64,000 nt of DNA from Trichoplax adhaerens. Taxonomy: Eukaryota > Placozoa > Uniplacotomia > Trichoplacea > Trichoplacidae. The position numbers were made by a program, and so were the translations under genes. The stretch spans positions 3,602,449-3,666,448 of the forward strand of contig NW_002060949.1 of assembly GCF_000150275.1 (NCBI RefSeq), in the 5' to 3' direction. The notes under the pieces were generated by a model that was not told the DNA's origin, did not search any database, and worked only from the letters and a program-made list of their open reading frames with translations. Below are positions 11,486 through 24,800 of this stretch, in pieces. Positions within the stretch are counted from its first letter, which is position 1. Each line of letters starts with the position of its first letter.

Positions 11486-14400
11486 TTATGGCTGAAGTAA
11501 TGGTGTATCATCGTCTGTAGGCAATTTTTCATCATTATCACTATCTTTTCCTTCATCGTCGCTTGGAGCAAATGGGTTACAAGAATTTGGACCATTATAA
11601 CTTTCATTGGTGCTAGCAACAACATTATCCGTTTCTACATCATGTGAATTATCCTCACTAGTCTGTTCTTGGCAATCCTTTGACGCAGGCGGTGTAAAGG
11701 CAGAAGTAGCACTACTGTGGAATTGGAAGGTTTGTATGTCATTGCTTTCTTCTTGCTGGCTATTATGATTGATGCTAGCAGTGGTGGTGCTATTCCTATT
11801 CAGTTCGATCAATTGTATGCCATTAGCTGTTTCTTGTACGGTATTATTGTTGGCATTGGTAGCAGTATCTTCCGTTGAGATATTCAATAACAGTTCTTGT
11901 TCTTGAGTCGATCTATCGCCAGATTGCTGATTACTGGCGTTGTTATTATTACTAGTTGATGATGGTGTGTTAACGTCTTCAAATGGAGATACATAATTAG
12001 TGTAAACACTGGTAGGAGAAGGTGGCCTGTATGCTGGAGGATTATAAACAGGCGGTTCGGTCACTTCTGGAGGTATTACGGGTTCTGTTATGGCAACATC
12101 GCCGTAATATAAGAATGCCTAAAATAGAATCGCCACATTACTATTTGTTCATCACCTCAACATTCAATGCTCTATCATCATTACTTTTTAACATTATTCA
12201 TTACCTCTTGTTGATACGATTGTCTTACTACATAGGCCATCCTACAGCACAGTACTGACATCACAGAAGAACAGACAGCTTCTAGGCAAGTGATTGCTAA
12301 AATACAAGCGTACATAACTACCGCTATATTAGCGTCGGCGACGGTTAATTTGTTCATGAAGGAAGTTAAACCGTAGGCTGATACAATAATTCCACCCATC
12401 GAAGCGATTAGCGATACCATGGATGATAAGAGTAACGAACCAATCTATCAACAAATGATCGAATCGCCATTACTATCAATGATATTCAAGCCATACATTA
12501 TTCAACAAATGATCGTATCGCCATTACTATCATTGGTATTCAAGCCATACATTATTAGAAATCATGCACAGTAAATATCCCATGCAAAATGGCAAGAGTA
12601 ATCAACCAATCTATCAACAAATGATCGTATCATAACTACTATCAATGATATCCAAGCCATACATTATTAGAAATCATGCACAGTAAATATCCCATGCAAA
12701 ATGGCAAGAGTAATCAACCAATCTATCAACAAATGATCGTATCATAACTACTATCAATGATATCCAAGCCATACATTATTAGAAATCATGCACAGTAAAT
12801 ATCCCATGCAAAATGGCAAGAGTAATCAACCAATCTATCAACAAATGATCGTATCGCCATTACTATCATTGGTATTCAAGCCATACATTATTAGAAATCA
12901 TGCACAGTAAATATCCCATACAAAATGGCAAGAGTAATCAACCAATCTATCAACAAATGATCGTATGACTATTACTATCATTGATATTCAAGCCATGCAT
13001 TATTAGAAATCATACACTGTAAATATCCCATGCAAAAAGACTAATCAATCAATCTATCAACAAATGATCGTATGACTATTACTATCATTGATATTCAAGC
13101 CATATATTATTCAACAAATGATCGTATCGCCATTACTATCATTGATATTCAAGCCATACATTATTAGAAATCATACACAGTAAATATCCCATGTAAATAG
13201 ACTAATCAACCAATCTATCAACAAATGATCGTATGACTATTACTATCATTGGTATTCAAGCCATACATTATTAGAAATCATACACTGCAAATATCCCATG
13301 CAAAATGGCAAGAGTAATCAACCAATCTATCAACAAATGATCGTATCATAACTACTATCAATGATATCCAAGCCATACATTATTAGAAATCATACACTGT
13401 AAATATCCCATGCAAAATGACATTCATGAATCTGTATCATATAAAAAGATTTTGTGTGTCCTAGTATCAGTTCATAATTTTACATAAGCTAAATTAAAAA
13501 TAATTTGTTTCTTTCCTTTACATGCAATCGACCTTTTATGCAATAATGCAAAGTGTACATCACTTACCATACAATAAGTCTTTTTTGACGTTGTATATAC
13601 GCAAAGAACTCCAGAAATAAAGTACTAATGAAAGAAAAAGTAGAAATAAATTAGTCGTTTAATTAACAAACCATCCTACGCGTTTATAGGTATACTGTAA
13701 GTTGTCTGCATCGACTGCAATTGTAGTACGATACTAAATGTGTTTCTTTCTTTTCACGATAGTTGGAGTAGTATTTATTTCCATGAAAGAGTCATGAAGA
13801 TATAATCGTATTATTCATTCATTTATTTTATCCAAGTTTGGTATGGTCTTAACTAAATATGTTCAGCAAAGCTGCGATGCTGAAGTGGATAATTTCATTG
13901 TATAACGATACAATCTATGGCGAAAAATGATTATAATGATGATCAACAACTACTTCGCCTTAAGAAGGCGGCAATGAAAGAATCTCTTTACTTTCATACT
14001 ATTGGCATAGAATACATTATAGCTTGCAGAGTATGAGTTGGAGAGCCGAGAAAATCGATGTATACGACATCTTTCAATCTGTTCATGAGTATCGATACTA
14101 GGATAAGCTTGTGCTACAGTTCCCCTTGTATTGAGAGAGACATAGGCTAATTCTAGTCCGCGCATTTTATCCAATGGCGGTATTTCTGTCAAGCCCTGAA
14201 ACAGGATCGTTATTTATCACTTTACTAAAGTATCATAGATCTACGCGTTGATACTCTTTTCAAAGGATAACAAATATCCTCCATTGGAGATGCGACAGGA
14301 AACAAGATTTGAAATAGGTCAATATTGAATAATAACGTCAATTAAAATGTACTGTTTAGTCCATTAACAGGCTTACAATGCCTAATTACTATGCGTATTA

Positions 14401-16536
14401 AACAATCCCAATCTAGCCATTTTCTATTGATTTTCAACGTTCAACGACAGTCTACATTACATAAATGTGGTAGGAAATAAGAGAATATCGTTTGATTCTC
14501 TTGAAAAACATCAGATCACTACATTTTCTCCTTAGGACAGTACACCCAGAGTGCAGTGAAATTGAGGCACAAGTTTTCCTGCTTGACTGTTTACTACATA
14601 ACTCAGTCAGTACTGGAATAATAGTCAATGATCAGTTTAACTGTATGTTGATGGGTCATTAATGTAATCATCCAGGCATTTCATTTTCATCGCTTTCTCT
14701 TTACTATTTTATCGTCCAAGTTATTATTTTACTATTCGAAAAAGTTGCTCCGCGAGCGACAGCGTAGCCTGACACCTAAGACTTGACCTTGAATGAGATT
14801 ATTGACTTAAAATTAAATTGATTGAATGCTACTAATTAAGTTCTGCCTTGTGAAATGAACAGAATGAAAAGATATTGCAACGTGATTCTATTCTATTAGG
14901 GGTTGGTAAAACCGACAACTTTGCTTGATCAAATGCGGACATTACAGACTGCGAGCTCCTACTAACGTCTATACTATCGTGCGAGCATCGCTTTATTTTC
15001 AAGTCGCTGTTTTCAACGATCACACATTTTGGTCTTGCTGTTACTGCTTGATCGACACTGTCGATTGATAATAATGCCGTACACAGTTAAATGGCTAAAA
15101 TCTTATATAGTCGTTAACGGGAAGGACATGAGTGTGAAATGTTCCGTAGCAATTCTTGTAAATTATCTTTGATACAGCATCAACAAGCGAGTTGAACGTT
15201 CTTTTCAGCTTTTTGGTGTTTTACATCCATCATCAGTCGAATGCCATGAGTCAATGGCTACCGGTTACAATCAGTTTACCTATCTATCGCCTAAAGTTGA
15301 GGTATTATTGGTAGACTTTCTATTTTTTCTTCTTGTAGAACGCTACAAGAGCATTTTAGAGCAAATGATTGAGCGCAGCAGAGGGTAGGCCTATTCCACC
15401 ACTGATTGTGTATGGAATAACATCATCTCGGCATGGTACGCGTATGATTGATTACTAATTGATTAGGCGTTTGTTCATGGAGGAAAAAAAGAGTCAAAAT
15501 GGTCTCGAAGCCCAAGTATATATATATATATACACTGGCTACTTGACAAGTGTTGGACATGACATTTGATCGCCTTTTAACTAAAGCATAGTCAAGTATT
15601 GATCATCAACATATCGTACAGTATTGCAATATGGACGATTTTGCAAGGCTGTAGCACTCAATTGGATCTTCATGCTCCAATATTCATCGCAGTGGTGCGT
15701 CTTACGGTAGATTAGGTAAATACATCAAGACGTAAGTAAATACAAATAAGTAACATCTATCAGGCAATTAAGTATAGAAATAATAAGAATGTTCATACAG
15801 CACAGTAAGGTACAATCGATGTAGAGTGGCTTCATTTTGAAAATCATAGGATAAAGGATAGAAAGTAGTAGGCTAATCGATAAGATGCATCATCGGTTAT
15901 TCCACACAGTATTCCACTGCAGTTGGCGACATGATGGAATAGCACTATCGTGGAATGGCGTCCATTTAGGCTTGATTTAAAATCATCCGGTTATGCTTAT
16001 TTAGGAATAGGTTATTGAACGATAGAAAACAATTCTCTGTGTGGTGTACTGGATCTACTAGTATCTAGTCTTTACATGAGATCCTCATCAAAGTCGATGG
16101 AAAGACAAATTCAAGCCGTTGCTAACAACAGGCAACAGCATAGCGCCATCGACGAGTGTTGATGACACATAGAAGAATACCTCTGGTGAACCTTCTACCC
16201 ATGCTATCCTACAGTATACCCTACTACAACCATTCTATGCTATCCTCTTTCCAATACAAAGTAAGATAGACTGTCATCATTCAAATGGATGACTACTGAT
16301 GATGACAAGATGAGAATTTTCTCACTGCATAGACTACAAGAATGCAATGGTCTCCATCTTGTAAAGGATGCTTTGCTCCACTCTCCACTTACCAGTAATC
16401 CCATCCATATCGGTGCACTAATATAAGTGATTGAATTGCTTGTAGCTTTAAACAGTGTTACTACACCCAAGATCATACTAACAATGCCTGTAATCGTTTG
16501 AATAGCTCCTAGGATGAGGACTAACTTTTGTTCCAT
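11486..16536 (-). CDS. MS4A/CD20-like four-transmembrane protein
   Basis: Four coding exons join in phase 0: 16393-16536, 13568-13624, 12205-12444 and 11486-12118, giving about 357 residues from ATG 16536. Transmembrane 1 holds LVLILGAIQTITGIVSMILG, which fits the LGAIQI signature of MS4A proteins. Transmembrane 2 crosses the exon 1/2 junction as PIWMGLLYFISGVL, matching the family's PLWGGIxYIISGSL. Transmembrane 3 is near residues 68-97 and transmembrane 4 near 110-140. The last exon is a long cytosolic tail of about 210 residues with a PPxY-type motif (PPVYNPP), asparagine/threonine/serine-rich linkers and an acidic end finishing DDDTPLLQP. MS4A proteins sit in plasma or endosomal membranes as oligomeric modulators of signalling; no specific role can be read. 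The ATG is uncertain, because a real 5' exon could splice to the AAAAG|TTAGTC acceptor at about 16526. Intron 2 is a repeat array (see 12445-13440). Confidence 0.75.
12445..13440. repeat. Tandem repeat of about 112 bp carrying copies of the MS4A exon 3 splice acceptor
   Basis: The unit includes CAACCAATCTATCAACAAAT, then GATCGTAT, CCAAGCCATACATTATTAG and CAGTAAATATCCCATGCAAA. Full copies start near 12611, 12723, 12833, 12946, 13053, 13213 and 13325, with half copies near 12503 and 13110. Read on the minus strand, each unit contains GTTGATAG|ATTGGTT and then TTACTCTT, almost the same as the real acceptor and first bases of exon 3 at 12444. The array therefore seems to have grown from the intron/exon boundary. 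Confidence 0.92.
13625..16392. other. First intron of the MS4A-like gene
   Basis: Exons 1 and 2 join in frame across it, in the middle of transmembrane 2. Two minus-strand ORFs inside (13950-14192 and 14832-15023) are not needed for the gene. The first begins behind a plausible acceptor (gtttcag) but has no convincing donor. A short TA microsatellite lies at about 15519-15533. Nothing else is recognised. Confidence 0.45.
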
Positions 16537-18424
16537 GATGAAAAATTGAGCAAATGATGATCGATGTCCAGTTTTAATTTCTTCTTTTCCGACTCTTGCG
16601 AGTCCTGTCCCAGTTGCGTTGTCATCGCTTGTACTTGATTCTTGATGTCTAACATCAGTCCGGCCGCAGTCCGTAACATGCGGACCAGTTTGCCTACCAG
16701 TCCCGTCCCGTTTCGGACCGAGATGATTGCTTGACCTCTGTCCGAGTACACTAGTGTGCCTTGGATCTTATCCACTAAGTTTACTACGACTACACGCTAT
16801 GTATCCGACACTATACTCAAGTCTTCCAGACCATTTGGGGTGCGGTACGTTGTAACGGAACGGACTCGTTGGTGGCACGTGATCGTGCCAGCAATGGTTG
16901 TATACGGGCACAGTCATGACTCCAAGACTCATAGTATTACCTACAAGTTTCTGGTATAGTAGAATGCAGTATGAGACCGACACACTCAGTCTGTTTCATG
17001 GCATGTCATGTACTGTACCGTACCGAACCGTACCATACCGTACCATCCATGAAAATGGCTTTCTTGTACAGTAGTAGTGCACTTGTACGCAGAAGATGGC
17101 AAAAAATGATCAAGACACAAATTCCAACCTCCCATATAGATAGTGTATATTTATTTCTACACTTTAGTGCACATAGTTTACAGTCAACGCTTTGACAAAG
17201 TGCCGCAAATCTCCAACAACGAAAGGAAAAAATTGTCGAGATGTAGCCCAAAATACTTACGCGTATGCTTTCCGTCCCTCCATGACAACCATTCAATCTT
17301 TTTAAAATAAATAAAATAAAACACGCGCTGCATCATAATCACTCAAAAGTGCTTTAATAATATTCTTTACCATGGCAGTCAACAGCACCAAACTTATCAA
17401 CTCTACCATAACATTTTACACCTTACAAATGTAGAATCATTTATATCTCTGTTATTATCGTCTACATCAGTAGTGTTAGCGACTTTAATGAAAGCTACAA
17501 CATACACATAAAACAACAATCTAGCTCAAAGGCAATCCATATGACTATCTTCAGCGAGAAATACTATAAAGAGCCAGCCAGCTATTAGGCTCATTACAAA
17601 CAATATTGTACTATCTTTAAATTACATTAATTTTCAACTTTCTTCCAAACTTTCAACAAAATGGAAATAAACTAACAGTCCATTTTTACATAAGAAATAG
17701 TCTCAGGCCAAACAATATAGTGGCGGGGCTCTATCTATAATTAATCGATCCGATAGCAATCAGATACATAAATTGAAATGCCAAAATTTTATACAAACTA
17801 AATGTTAAAATTGTAGGTCAATATTACCTTCTTGGTGTTCATTAAATGGGAAGAGAAATCAATATACAATTTCTATAATAATTATAGTCAGAAAAATTCA
17901 TAGATATGTATAGATGTATCCTTATATATATATATTATATATATACATTAGCATAGAGATAGACAATTTTTACATAACAAGTCGATTTTAAAGCTCAATT
18001 AAATCACTAACGTAAAAGTAGTACTCGTATAAAGGAATGCTCAGATCTACACCCATAAATTACTGGAGAGGCTATGTATCCGACCACGATACACCGTAAC
18101 ATGCATATATACTACGCTAGTTGTCAATACTAATGTTAGAAATACTGTACCAACTAATAGATGTATGAACCTCCAAGCTACACAACCTTTCTATCTTGAT
18201 AATGACCATAAAATAATCTTGCGTTAGTTTCATAATTTAAATTGAAAAGGAGCAGAAGAATTGTACATTGTTATCAACATTAAGCAGATGCGACAGTGGA
18301 AAAATAACAAGCTTGTCTTGCACATAAGTCAGCTTGCGTCTTGCATTAGGCGCTTTCTTGGGAGCATACCTCAATAATAATAATAATAATAATTTCCATC
18401 GAAACAATCGCAACCCAATTATAA
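16537..18424. other. Region between the MS4A-like start and the insulin receptor substrate stop
   Basis: The part from 16540 to 17300 is less AT-rich and open in several frames on both strands. It may contain the MS4A promoter and 5' leader; the minus-strand frame 16521-16775 could be a 5' exon but is out of frame with exon 1. A short cluster of TACCGTACCG-like repeats lies at 17010-17045. The part from 17300 to 18424 is AT-rich and is probably the 3' untranslated region of the insulin receptor substrate gene. It has a TA-rich tract near 17925-17945 and an (AAT)n run near 18374-18390. Confidence 0.4.
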
Positions 18425-21400
18425 TTAACGACCTTTTTCCTTAGTTTCAGCCAAGCCTTTCGATTTTGTAAAATCAATCTCTGTGTATGCTTTTTCTTCT
18501 ACCTTAGCTGGCTTTCTAGATCTTGCAACAGAAGACGACATGGGAACATTACGCTGCATAAATGGAGGAGCTACTTTGGATGGACTCCTAGCACTGCTTA
18601 AACGTCCCCCTGATATCTTTTCACTTTTACTCGGTCTGGGCATCTTGTTATGTTCAACATCGACATATTGCACGCCTTTCACATCGCTGGATCGTTGAAT
18701 AGTTATATTAGGAGATTCTGCTTCCATATTAACATAGGATGATGATTCATTCGACTTTGTAACATGAACACTACCGCCTTTTTTAGTAGTGCCTTTTGTT
18801 TTAGACTCGCTTTTGCTTGAGCCAAAATGTTCATCACTGCGTGATACACGTACCGAGCTAGGACCAACAGCTGAAGTGTTATTGCTATTAGTAGAGCGTG
18901 TATTTGTTGAGCCATTGTTATTATCACTACTACTTCTACTTCTAGCATCGCTATCGGTATTAGTTTCAATGTAATCTACAAATTCTTTTTTACCACCAGA
19001 ATCGCTTCTTTTACTAGTAGAATCCATATTCATATAATCTCCCATTGATTCCTTTGAAATATCTATGTCAATATAATCAGACGGCTTATTATTATTGGTA
19101 TCTTTCCCAGCCTGCATCGTCACATAATCTCCGCCACTGGCCTGACCAGGTTGCATTTCAACATAATTACTGTCCTTGCTTTGAGCTACACCACGTTGCA
19201 TGTTCATGTAATCTCCAGAATTAGAGCCACTAGACGATGTCGACTGTAGCTTGGCTTGTTTGCAGTCCTTTAATGACTTCCCTTTATCTACACTACTGTA
19301 TTTATTTCCCTGGCCGGGCATCATATTCATATAATCGCCAACACTCGAAGACTTTTTGACAGGCTCCATATTAACATAATCACTGGACGATTGACTTACG
19401 ACTTTTCTCGGTTCCATATTGACATAATCACTAGTGCTAGTTGTTAATCTTTTGCTAGCATCACCCTTTTTGAAATTACTAGCTTTATTTTTTGTCGGTT
19501 CCATATTCACATAGTCTGCTGACGCATGCATTTTACCAGGTTTCATATTTACATAGTCTGCTGACGCATGCATTTTACCAGGTTCCATATTTACATAGTC
19601 TGCTGACGCATGCATTTTACCAGGCTCCATATTAACATAGTCACTAGATTTGCTTGCTTTCAGTTTTTGTTTTCCGGGTTTTACATTAACATAATCGCTT
19701 GATTTATTGCTGCTACTACTTTTACTACTTTTTCCCAGGTCTATATTAACGTAATCAGGTGATTTGCTTGAACTCACGTCTGATCCACTTTTAGCTTTAG
19801 ATTGGGTGGAATGGGACCCTGAACTTTGCATATTCATGTAATCAGCGTTCGTAGAACTACCCGACTTTTTTAAATCGACGTTGACATAGTCAGAGGTAGC
19901 AGCACTTTTAGTTGTCTGCATACTAATAGGAGCAGTGTTTACATAATTGGGTGCTTCAGTCTTCGCTTTAATTTTGGAGCCCTTGGATACCCGCTCTGTT
20001 ACTGGATCTAGATTAGTACCTTTCTTATCCATAGAATGTAATCTTGGACTTGCGGTAACGACAGAATCAGTAGCTGGCGATATTTCACTAGCTTCGGAAG
20101 AGCTTCTCGACATGTTCTGACCATGTGCAGTATGACTCTTTGGAGGACGATCAAATTTTGTTATAGAGGAATATGTTCGGGACCGACCTTGATCGTCCGG
20201 GAGGTTTGCGCTACTAGCCGACTTGGACCTAGTATGAGCAAATAAATGTGAAAAAGAAAAACGCTTTGGAGATTTTTTATTAGTCCCATCACTAGGAAAA
20301 TTTTCCGGTATCTCATTCGTTGTAGTAATCGAAGGGAGTACATTTAATTTCGTATCATCAGTAGCTTGGGGCCTTCTTGGTCGCGATGGCATTGTACTGG
20401 ATCGCGAACGATTTTCTTTTGCACTTGATTTGCCGTCACTATCTTCTACACGAGATGAGTCTGGTTTCTCAGTTTTACTAGTCCGCATAACACTATTATC
20501 AAATAAAAGTCATGCATTTGAGAAATTATAGATTAAAAATAAAACTTTCAAATAGATATTGCCGCTTGAAGTTATCTTACGCTAAAGCCTTTTCATGAAT
20601 TAATTCTGCAATAGCCTTGTCATCAACGTCCATCCATAACTCGCCAGGACCAATACATGATGAACGACCAGTTTCTATAAAGAAATAGCTATCGGAGTGT
20701 CCGCAGCGTCGAATTGATGAATATTTCAAAATTAAGGGTTGTTTCGTATTGGCAGATCCCAAACGGCATAACTTCATTTCCATTGGTAATAATTCCAAGT
20801 TGTAAGCACCGGCTAATTGCTTGGATTTTGCAATACCACGGTCTGAGAGGGTTACTTGCCAAATATTTTCTATATTAGAAATCAGAGGTGATAGATTATT
20901 ATATTTATGAGTGAAACGATTTCTGTCCTATTTCATGCGTAAAATCGCTCAATTTAAAATCTAAATAAACAGTATTGAGAGACATTTTTATCAGCTATTT
21001 CTAAGCATTTTCTACTCTAGTTTAATCTTGCGTTGCAACATCATATTCTTACATTATACAGATACCATACATATCAATGGCTCAGATTTAAACATATAGG
21101 CTCTACTAACCATTACTTCTTGATTTATGGTGTTTAGGATTTTTCACTTCTTCAGCAGCCACTCGCCAACTTTCCAATTCTTCTGCAGATTCAGCGTATA
21201 AGCCGTAGCAATCGTCATTGGTGTAAAATCCTAAGCAGTACTGATGCTTATCGTTCGATATTTCCGTAACTTTATGACAATCTGACAACTGAATAACACT
21301 CCGTGGTTGTCCATTTTGATTAAACTTTTTCTCATTATCGTAACATTCTAATCGACCTGGACCGGCTTCAGAATCAAGACGCAATACGTAATAGCGTTTC

Positions 21401-21897
21401 CTTGAATTCTGTGTTGAAAATATACAAAGAATTGCCAATTTCAAAAATTGCACAGTTATTATTATGCATTGTACACTCTATGGTATCACGCAACGATCTG
21501 TGGTGTATGAAACAACTTGAAGGAATTTAATCAAAAATAATGTAAGATTGTAGTTTTGTTTTCTTTTCTACGTGTTATATCATTAACACGCTGCTACATG
21601 ATGCCGATATGTGATATAGAAGCTGTGATATTTTTATACAAATTTTTAATTCAATTTGCCAGCAATGTTCACTAAATAAAAGCATGGACGCCTTTAACAG
21701 ATGATAACCTGCACCACTGTCAGTAATAATATGGGATCAAAATGTAACTAGAATTATGGATTGACTGCTACATATCGATTATAAATTCTTGCAAAGAAGA
21801 TGACAATAAAATGAAAAAAATTGATTTACGTTTTTACCTTGATCTTTTTTAGGTATCCACGTTTTCTAACATCAGTAGTTCCTTTCATTGTGCTCAT
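18425..21897 (-). CDS. IRS: Insulin receptor substrate (IRS) adaptor, PH-PTB-multi-YxxM
   Basis: Four exons, 21838-21897, 21111-21408, 20581-20869 and 18425-20492, sum to 905 codons and join in frame (904 residues). Residues about 8-115 form a PH domain that opens DVRKRGYLKKIK and continues RKRYYVLRLDSEAGPGRLE, very close to vertebrate IRS1. Residues about 120-216 form the IRS-type PTB domain, with IRRCGHSDSYFFIETGRSS and GPGELWMDVDD, which binds the NPxY of the activated receptor. The long serine-rich tail carries 13 YxxM sites (roughly residues 435-810), mostly DYVNM or DYMNM, the binding sites for PI3-kinase p85 SH2 domains. The asparagine at +2 also suits Grb2. Further YVNV, YVNI, YIDI and YTEI sites lack the methionine. 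IRS proteins act at the inner plasma membrane between insulin-type receptors and PI3K/Akt. A 42-bp repeat within the tail shows how sites were added. Confidence 0.96.
19512..19650. repeat. In-frame 42-bp tandem repeat in the IRS tail
   Basis: Three almost identical 42-bp units, at about 19517, 19559 and 19601, each encode GKMHASADYVNMEP or a variant with MKP. Each unit is 14 codons and adds one YVNM phosphosite. Near-identity at the DNA level indicates a recent expansion. Confidence 0.92.
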
Positions 21898-24800
21898 TAT
21901 TTAAAATATATTCTATATCAAAAATTGAACAGTCATTATGAAAGTATCTATCAAGTGGCTCATTAAGTGCGATACTGCTCAGCTAAAGCAAGCAATGAAA
22001 CTATATTCTCAATGCATGCGCAATAATCCAATTTCTATTTGTCAATGAGACTAGAGGTAAAATTAGGGTATACCTGTAAAATTAAATCGTCCTTTTAGAT
22101 TGAAAGTAAACATAAGTGAAATATGCTTTCCAGTATTTAAGGTTAGTACGGAGACTGAAGCTATTTCATAGGTATGTCAGCTTATAACTGAACCATAAAT
22201 GCTTCAACCTTTGATCAGGATAGACATACGGCAATGCTAGAAAAGAAGAAAAGAGATTGTTAATACATACCAATTGGTATATTAGTATTTCTTCTCATGA
22301 GTGACTGGCTTATGGGTTTTATAATCACAGACAACACAACATTAGGATTGTAACAAAACTATAATAAATTGTAACTGCCTAATTCAAAAAAATGCAATCA
22401 GACTATAGCTTTTATGCCTACGGGCATAGTAGAGCATCGTATTGCATATTGCATAACAAACGATGCATTTCGAGCTATATTAGTTACGTAGTTGTTTTAC
22501 GCCTTTCTACTGATCTTTTCCATCACAATGTAGGTAAAAACAAAACCAACGTCTTTGATACTGTCCATGTTGTTATTAAAAGATCTTTCAGTTCGCTCAC
22601 TTTGTGAAAGGGTAGTCTTCATAACTAGTCCCCCCCCCCCATATTTCGAATTGACGATATGGAAAATATTGAACTTTACACGGGCGAAGTTGTCCGAGCG
22701 TCCGTACGACTGGTGTTGACTGCTTACTGACACATTACTCACTGTAACGTCTGTCCAGTCCAGGCCAATGCAGTATCTCCAGTACTGTACTAACGGTGAT
22801 CAGATTGTCGGTACAGCAGTTGTTATTCGTTAGTCGTCGTCATCAACGGTTTTCGGTAAATAATTTTTTTCAATGTCGGAGAACGGGCGGCTAATTTGCC
22901 TCGTTGACGACTTTATAACGCACTATACTCTGTTATTGGTTACAACAGGATACACACGTATTGACGCCAGCAGTTGAAATTTTTCATTTTTTTTACTGCC
23001 TAATTGATACTGTGTACTGTGTAGTAGAGTCAAGGAGCTCGAGATGCATCAGAATCAGGTGATTTCCAACAATCCATACTGCGCTTACAACCATCCTAAT
23101 ATCATCAAAAGGATCTTCATTCTTGACCAACTCATTACAGCATGCATCTACAATAGGGTGATGATACTGATGATGACTATGAATTCAATTTGAATGTTAT
23201 AAGGCTTGGCCACTTCAAATAGCTAAATTTGGAGTTGATCGGGAGAATCGTGGCTGTATTTCTATTTGTCATGTCTACATTCTCGTGTCAGTTACGTGTC
23301 ACAGAGTGTCAGAATATTCAAGGAGACGATACACGCCAATATTGTATCATGTAAAGATATATCCAAAGATATCTTTACTCTCTCAATAACTATAGAATCA
23401 GAAGTAGGAAGAGAGCAAAAAGAATTCACTTGCATCTAATGATTGCTAGAACCTCATGAGAATTTGAATTCCTTGGGTCATTGCAATACTTGGTATTGAA
23501 GTATATTTGATGGTAATAAAATGGAAGATATCTACGGATGATGCGTACTGTAAATTGAATTGATATGGTTGTGATAAACATGAACAACTGCTTGAACGCT
23601 TCTTCTACAGCAATACGTCCATTTTTCGTTGCAACGAAGCGATCCTCAAGGACAACTTTTCTTCTCGGCCACTCAAGTACAGCATTGTCGTTGATAAACA
23701 ATAAAACATGCAAACAGGGTTGCCGACACGCAAAGTAGACCGTCGCAACATTTGTGTAGTAACTACATTCAAAAGAAGAGTTTCAATTTTGGAGAAGACA
23801 TTTACTACTTGTAGAATGTAGAAATAGAAGCCTGTAGGGCCGTCCATGCCCCCCTAAATCCAATAGCATGACTAACAACGTTAAAGCGTTTGGTCTCATT
23901 TTTCCTTGCAGTCATCGACTACTGTCGGTCCTATCATACAGATCCAGTAGAGTAGTTGTACAATAGGATTACCGTGGTGTACAGAGGGCTAGCGAAACGC
24001 TGGAGTCATTGGTACTAATACGTTGAATAATATATCTTCTCAGCGACACTACATAGGCCGACTGCGTCTCGCAGCAGTCCCTCCCCTACTTTTGGATATT
24101 CCTTCTAGTGTTTAAAGCATCGATGATTCGATACCGCTGCGCGAGACATTTCAATTTTTCAACCAATACGATAACTATAGCTTACCCCTTGACGATAAAT
24201 GGTAAATTAGTGTTGAATTGTACTGGTGTTACCAAGACAAAAAATCAATGCAAGCAGCAAACTGGATCAAAATTCAATCATGTAGTTGATGTTGACAGGG
24301 CGAAAGTGAACAGATTGCAGAAAAACTACTGTACAGTCCTACGCGCTAGAAAAGATTGACTGTAGACTACAGAAAAAGCTATCACCCATGTTTTCAATTG
24401 GTGAAAGCATTCCAACTATAATTATAATCAATCAAGTGGTATCACTTACCCGCTTCCTATGTTAGTGACAAGAAGATTGAGTTGGTCAATTTCAACACCA
24501 ATATTGTTCCCAATTTGGACGTACAATAGAGTAGGTTCCAACTATTGACTACCGTGATTAATAATAAGTGGCCGTCTTTACCGAGAATATCGCATCTGGC
24601 AAGTCGTAAATACGGTAATGGAACGGACTTTTATTATTCGTATTAGCACCTTGATGATTGGAGACTTTCGACTTGGTCATGCCCGATCGGTGACGTACTC
24701 GTTGCAGTCCGTCCCGTCGCCCGACCGTATGTACACAATAGAGCGCTTGGAGGTGTTAGTGTAGTCTACACTCTACAGTACGTACACCGACCAGAAAAAA

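Noticed and set aside
13950-14192. Possible extra exon of the MS4A-like gene (GLTEIPPLDKMRGLELAY)
   Set aside because: Exons 1 and 2 join in phase across it in the middle of a membrane helix, as in the family, and no good donor follows the ORF.
17006-17296. 96-codon minus-strand ORF with cysteine-rich segment
   Set aside because: It overlaps an equally long plus-strand ORF, lies between the MS4A-like start and the IRS 3' region, and shows no domain.
23426-23847. Two overlapping minus-strand ORFs of 80-95 codons
   Set aside because: No family similarity and no acceptor/donor pair flanking either frame.
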